Origin: Sulfitobacter sp. DFL-14
GTDB lineage: Bacteria > Pseudomonadota > Alphaproteobacteria > Rhodobacterales > Rhodobacteraceae
Assembly: GCF_003335585.1 (NCBI RefSeq)
Contig: NZ_QBFD01000046.1
Coordinates: 1,183,246-1,247,245, forward strand
Direction: 5' to 3'
DNA length: 64,000 nt
In this document: positions 60,809 through 64,000 of the stretch, piece by piece
Layout: each line of letters opens with the position of its first letter
Numbering within the stretch: position 1 is the stretch's first letter
The notes under the pieces: model-generated
Seen by the model: only the letters and a program-made list of their open reading frames with translations
Told to the model about the DNA's origin: nothing
Database searches by the model: none
Made by a program: the position numbers and the translations under genes

Positions 60809-62305
60809 ATGGGCAAGCTTGTTTCACGTCGGTTTTTTCTGGGTTCGATAGCGGCCTTTGGCACCATGCCCAGGGGCGTCCTGGCCGAGCCGCCGACCGC
60901 ATCCCTGCGTCCCGTTCTGCGGGGGGAGGATTTCCACAAACGCGCGGTGGCCGATGTGGAAGCCATCATCCGCGAGGCGCATTTGACCGGCGATGTGGCC
61001 TTTGCCGTGGCGCGGGCCGATACCGGGGCCTGGCTGGAATGTCGCAATGAACAGGCAGGGACCCCGCCTGCCAGCGTCGCCAAGGCGATCACGGCGCTTT
61101 ACGCGCTGGAGGCTTTGGGGCCGGAGCACCGGTTTCAGACCCGGCTTTGCGCCACCGGTGGGATCAAGGATGGCGAAGTGCAGGGCGACCTGTGGCTGGT
61201 GGGCGGCGGCGATCCGACGCTGGATACCAACGGGCTGGCCGATATGGCCGCAGAGCTGAAGGCCGCGGGGGTGCGGGCGGTCAAGGGCGGTTTCAAGATT
61301 TATGAGGCCGCGCTGCCGGTGATGCGCCAGATCGACCCCGAGCAGCCCGATCATGTGGGCTATAACCCGGCGGTGTCGGGGATCGCGCTGAATTTCAACC
61401 GGGTGCATTTCGAATGGAAACGGGCGAGCGGCAACTATTCGGTGACCATGGACGGGCGGTCTGACAAATATCGTCCGGCGGTGGCGATGGCGGCCATGCA
61501 GGTGCAGGACCGCAGTGCGCCGGTCTATACCTTTGAAGACCGCGGCGGCACCGATCACTGGACCGTGGCGCGCGGGGCACTGGGCGACGGCGGGTCGCGC
61601 TGGTTGCCCGTGCGCAGGCCGGGGCTTTATGCGGGGGATGTGTTTTCCACCATGGCGCGGTCGCAGGGCATCAAGCTGGACCGGCCGGAGGTTGTTGATA
61701 CCCTGCCCGAGCAGGTCGAAACGCTGGTGACCCGGCGCAGCGGGCCGTTGCGCGGCATCCTGCGCGAGATGTTGAAATATTCCACCAACCTGACGGCGGA
61801 AATGGTGGGCATGGCCGCGACGCTGGCCCGCGGGGAACCGGCGGCAAACCTGCGCGCCTCTGCCGCCGCGATGAACCGCTGGGCGGTGGCGGAACTGGGC
61901 ATGACGGCACCCAAGCTGGTGGATCATTCCGGCCTTGGAGATGACAGCACCGTCACGGCGCTGGATATGGCGCGCGCCCTGGTCAAGGTTCAGGACAGCG
62001 GGCTGCGCCCGATCCTGAAACCTTTTGGCATGCGCGATGCCAAGGGACGCCCGATGAAGGATCATCCGATCGCGGTGGATGCCAAGACCGGAACGCTGAA
62101 TTTCGTATCCGGGCTGGCGGGGTATCTGACGGCGACGGATGGCACGGTGATGGCCTTTGCCATTTTTGCATCCAACCCTGAGGAGCGCGCCAAGATCAGC
62201 CGCGAGGAGCGTGAAAGACCCCCCGGTGCGCAGGGCTGGAACATCCGTGCAAAGCGCGTGCAACAGGCGCTGATCGAACGCTGGGGTGCGCTCTACGGTA
62301 GCTGA
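60809..62305 (+). CDS. dacB: D-alanyl-D-alanine carboxypeptidase/endopeptidase (PBP4 family)
   Basis: The protein has 498 residues. The penicillin-binding motifs are SVAK (PPASVAKAITALYAL near residue 92), YSTN (SxN) and AKTGTLNF (KTG). The N-terminus MGKLVSRRFFLGSIAAFG carries a twin-arginine-like signal, unusual for PBP4. It trims or cuts peptidoglycan cross-links in the periplasm. ATG 60809. The stop lies 25 bases before the interrupted deacetylase gene. Confidence 0.92.
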   Translation: MGKLVSRRFFLGSIAAFGTMPRGVLAEPPTASLRPVLRGEDFHKRAVADVEAIIREAHLTGDVAFAVARADTGAWLECRNEQAGTPPASVAKAITALYALEALGPEHRFQTRLCATGGIKDGEVQGDLWLVGGGDPTLDTNGLADMAAELKAAGVRAVKGGFKIYEAALPVMRQIDPEQPDHVGYNPAVSGIALNFNRVHFEWKRASGNYSVTMDGRSDKYRPAVAMAAMQVQDRSAPVYTFEDRGGTDHWTVARGALGDGGSRWLPVRRPGLYAGDVFSTMARSQGIKLDRPEVVDTLPEQVETLVTRRSGPLRGILREMLKYSTNLTAEMVGMAATLARGEPAANLRASAAAMNRWAVAELGMTAPKLVDHSGLGDDSTVTALDMARALVKVQDSGLRPILKPFGMRDAKGRPMKDHPIAVDAKTGTLNFVSGLAGYLTATDGTVMAFAIFASNPEERAKISREERERPPGAQGWNIRAKRVQQALIERWGALYGS

Positions 62306-62329
62306 CCCATGGGGCAGAAGGAGATTTCC

Positions 62330-63097
62330 ATGGCAAGCTAGGCCGATCTGGACGATGAGCTGCGCCTGTGGCGCGCGGCAGGCGAAATACCCACCTTCTG
62401 GTGGCGGGATGACGATACCGAAGCGCCGACCGCCGATCTGGAGCGGCTGATTGCGCTGGCAGAGCGGTTTTCGACCCCCTTGCATCTGGCTGTGGTGCCC
62501 CATGCGATTGATCCCGGCCTCGCGCCGCGCCTCGGGGCGTCACCGCTGGTCTATGCGTTGCAGCACGGGTTTTCGCACAAGAACCACGAGCCCAAGGGCG
62601 CGCGCGCCTCTGAGGTCGGGGTGAATCGTGACATCGCCTTGCAGGAGGCGGATCTGACGCTTGGCTGGCAGCGTATGGTGGCGGCGGGATTGCCCAACCT
62701 TCTGCCTGTCTTTGTTCCGCCCTGGAACCGGATTGCGGAGAAGACGCTGATGGTCCTGCCGCGCCTGGGCTATCGCGCCGTGTCGATCTTTGACCGGCGG
62801 ACGGAGAGCCCTGTGGGGCTGCCGCATTTCAATGGCCATATCGACCCGATCCGCTGGAAAGAGGGTGCGCGTTTTGCCGGTACGGAAAAGACGCTGGAGC
62901 AGGCGGTGCGCCACCTGCGGCAACGCCGTCTGGGCGAGGCCGAAAAGGATGAGCCGACAGGCTTTGTCACCCATCATCTGCAGACAGATGAACCAACCTG
63001 GGATTTCAGCGCCGCCTTGCTGGAGCGGCTGACATTCCGGGATGCGACCCGCTGGATCGCGCTGCCTCAGGTCCTGAAAGGAGCCCACCTTGGTTGA
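62330..63097 (+). pseudogene. Polysaccharide-deacetylase-like gene interrupted by amber codon 4
   Basis: Translation from the ATG at 62330, which follows an ideal AAGGAG at 62318-62323, reads Met-Ala-Ser-stop (TAG at 62339-62341). The frame then stays open for 251 codons and encodes a deacetylase-like fold: WWRDDD (metal site), LAVVPHAIDP, YALQHGFSHKNHEPKG (His motif) and FVPPWNRI. TAG differs from CAG (Gln) by one C-to-T change. No other ATG, GTG or TTG occurs before 62480, which would lose the DDD motif. So it is a fresh null allele, a suppressed amber, or an assembly error. The coupled acyltransferase follows. Confidence 0.7.
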
Positions 63098-63944
63098 GAT
63101 TGGCTATGCCGCGCCGTCGGAGCGCGAGGAAGTCGCGCAGTTCATGAACGCGGTCTTTGTGAAAGCGAAGTGGGACATTGACGGCTGGCGCCGACTGGTG
63201 GCCGGGCGCTGGTGCGGACCGGAGGGGCGCTATGCCATCACGGTGCGCGATAACGGGCGGCTGATGGGGGTTCTGGGGTTGGTCTATGCCGAGCGGATCA
63301 CGGCGGAAGGGGTGCGGACCACGGCGGACATGACGTCATGGTATGTGCTGAAAGACCTGCGGGGGCAGGGGGTTGGCGGCAAGATGATGGCGCTTGCCAC
63401 CTCTGATCCTGAGGTCACGGTTACCAATTTTTCCAGCGCCAAGGCGGCGGTCAGCGTGCTGGAGCGTGCGGGGCTGGAGGTGCTGGACAGCGAGCGGCTG
63501 GTCTGGATGCCGTCAGAACTGCCGAAGTTCAGGGTGCATGAGGATCCGCTGTCGCTGGGCGACAGGCTGACGGCGAAGGACAGGCGGATCATCGGCGACC
63601 ATCAGGGTCTGCGCCTGCGGCATCTGGCGGTGGAAACGCCGGACGGGTTGTGTGTGATGGTGGTCTATCCGCAGAAGAAGCACGATGAATATGTCACGCA
63701 TGAGATCATGTATCTGGCCGACCAGCCGCTGTTTGCGCGGCATGCCAGGCAGATCGCGGCGTCTGTCCTGCCCGAACGGGAGGCGATCCTGTCACTGGAC
63801 CGCCGGTTTGCGGCAGAGGGGATCGAACCGGACGATGTGCGCGCCTTTGCGACGCCGCGGTTCTGTCAGAAGGGGCTGCTGCACCCATCCGAGATCGACA
63901 TGCTCTATTCCGAATGCGTGTTGCTGAACATCAAGATCCACTAG
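63090..63944 (+). CDS. GNAT-type N-acetyltransferase-like protein
   Basis: The protein has 284 residues. An N-terminal GNAT region has SWYVLKDLRGQGVGGKMMALA (acetyl-CoA motif A, R/Q-x-x-G-x-G/A) near residues 87-107, and a C-terminal part of unknown fold (RHLAVETPDGLCVMVVYPQKK). Start is TTG 63090, supported by AAAGGAG at 63077-63083; it overlaps the deacetylase stop by 8 bases, indicating coupling. Role in acylating a polysaccharide or lipid precursor is inferred from the deacetylase neighbour. Confidence 0.75.
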   Translation: MVEIGYAAPSEREEVAQFMNAVFVKAKWDIDGWRRLVAGRWCGPEGRYAITVRDNGRLMGVLGLVYAERITAEGVRTTADMTSWYVLKDLRGQGVGGKMMALATSDPEVTVTNFSSAKAAVSVLERAGLEVLDSERLVWMPSELPKFRVHEDPLSLGDRLTAKDRRIIGDHQGLRLRHLAVETPDGLCVMVVYPQKKHDEYVTHEIMYLADQPLFARHARQIAASVLPEREAILSLDRRFAAEGIEPDDVRAFATPRFCQKGLLHPSEIDMLYSECVLLNIKIH

Positions 63945-64000
63945 TATGGCGGAAACGAAATGCGCACCATTTCCCACTGCCCCCGGATCGCTTGCGATCC
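63945..64000. other. Right window edge, possible gene start
   Basis: Two ATG codons, 63946 and 63960, open frames that run off the window (for example MRTISHCPRIACD). There is too little sequence to assign a gene. Confidence 0.2.

Overview
The window is GC-rich DNA (roughly 63-65% by eye) with dense, mostly operonic genes. It looks like the chromosome of a marine alphaproteobacterium of the Rhodobacterales (Roseobacter group). The evidence is the gene content: an XRE/shikimate-kinase BoxR regulator with a box cluster, a RutR-controlled reductive pyrimidine pathway, tandem-aptamer glycine riboswitch plus gcvTHP, TRAP transporters, full CtrA-type TTAA-N7-TTAA sites, and a short intergenic motif (GC hairpin followed by an ATATTTG..CCAAAAAGA-like tract). 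The assignment is inference from content; there is no rRNA, tRNA gene, CRISPR array or intact insertion sequence in the window.

Left part (1-12835): an aromatic-acid catabolic block, all on the + strand. It holds a TRAP transporter (the small-permease gene is cut by the window edge), a feruloyl-CoA-synthetase-like ligase, benzoate-CoA ligase, an alpha/beta hydrolase, a DUF309 protein, boxC, boxB, boxA, a hotdog thioesterase, boxR and a stand-alone 3-hydroxyacyl-CoA dehydrogenase C-terminal-like gene. Together they would import an aromatic acid, form benzoyl-CoA, epoxidise it (BoxAB) and open the ring hydrolytically (BoxC). Repeats of the form TGCA/TGCG-N6-TGCA lie before the ligase, before boxC and before boxR, as expected for BoxR operators.

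Middle (12849-39970): mixed housekeeping and single genes. These include an alpha-methylacyl-CoA racemase, leuA with a Leu-rich leader peptide and attenuator, a two-gene NIPSNAP/ABM unit with a divergent ArsR-type regulator, wrbA, nadE, a secreted 18-unit MORN-repeat protein, a nitronate monooxygenase, a Tat-exported MBL hydrolase, gltX, a MATE pump, gcvTHP behind a glycine riboswitch, an inositol-monophosphatase-like enzyme, a YbbA/YbbP/TesA set, an SRAP protein whose catalytic Cys2 is missing, and a cold-shock protein.

Pyrimidine block (40186-51302): preT-preA (dihydropyrimidine dehydrogenase), a divergent TetR/RutR-type regulator with a small gene, then N-carbamoyl-beta-alanine amidase, a small unknown protein, dihydropyrimidinase and a four-gene NitT/TauT-like ABC importer. 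Uracil or thymine would be imported, reduced, ring-opened and decarbamoylated to a beta-amino acid. Two RutR-like palindromes (TTGACCA-N2-TGATAAA and TTTACCA-N2-TGGTAAA) mark the control points.

Right part (51384-64000): an L,D-transpeptidase; a response regulator with a degenerate GGDEF-like tail under a perfect CtrA-type site; an AT-richer trypsin-like protease gene that looks acquired; ettA; a mini PAS-MCP protein; a universal stress protein; an AGCS symporter; nadD; a DMT permease; dacB; a polysaccharide-deacetylase-like gene interrupted by an amber codon at codon 4; and an acyltransferase. The strongest leads for follow-up are the amber-interrupted deacetylase, the Cys2-less SRAP protein, the leaderless-looking leu attenuator, the unassigned partner genes in the box and pyrimidine operons, and the CtrA sites.
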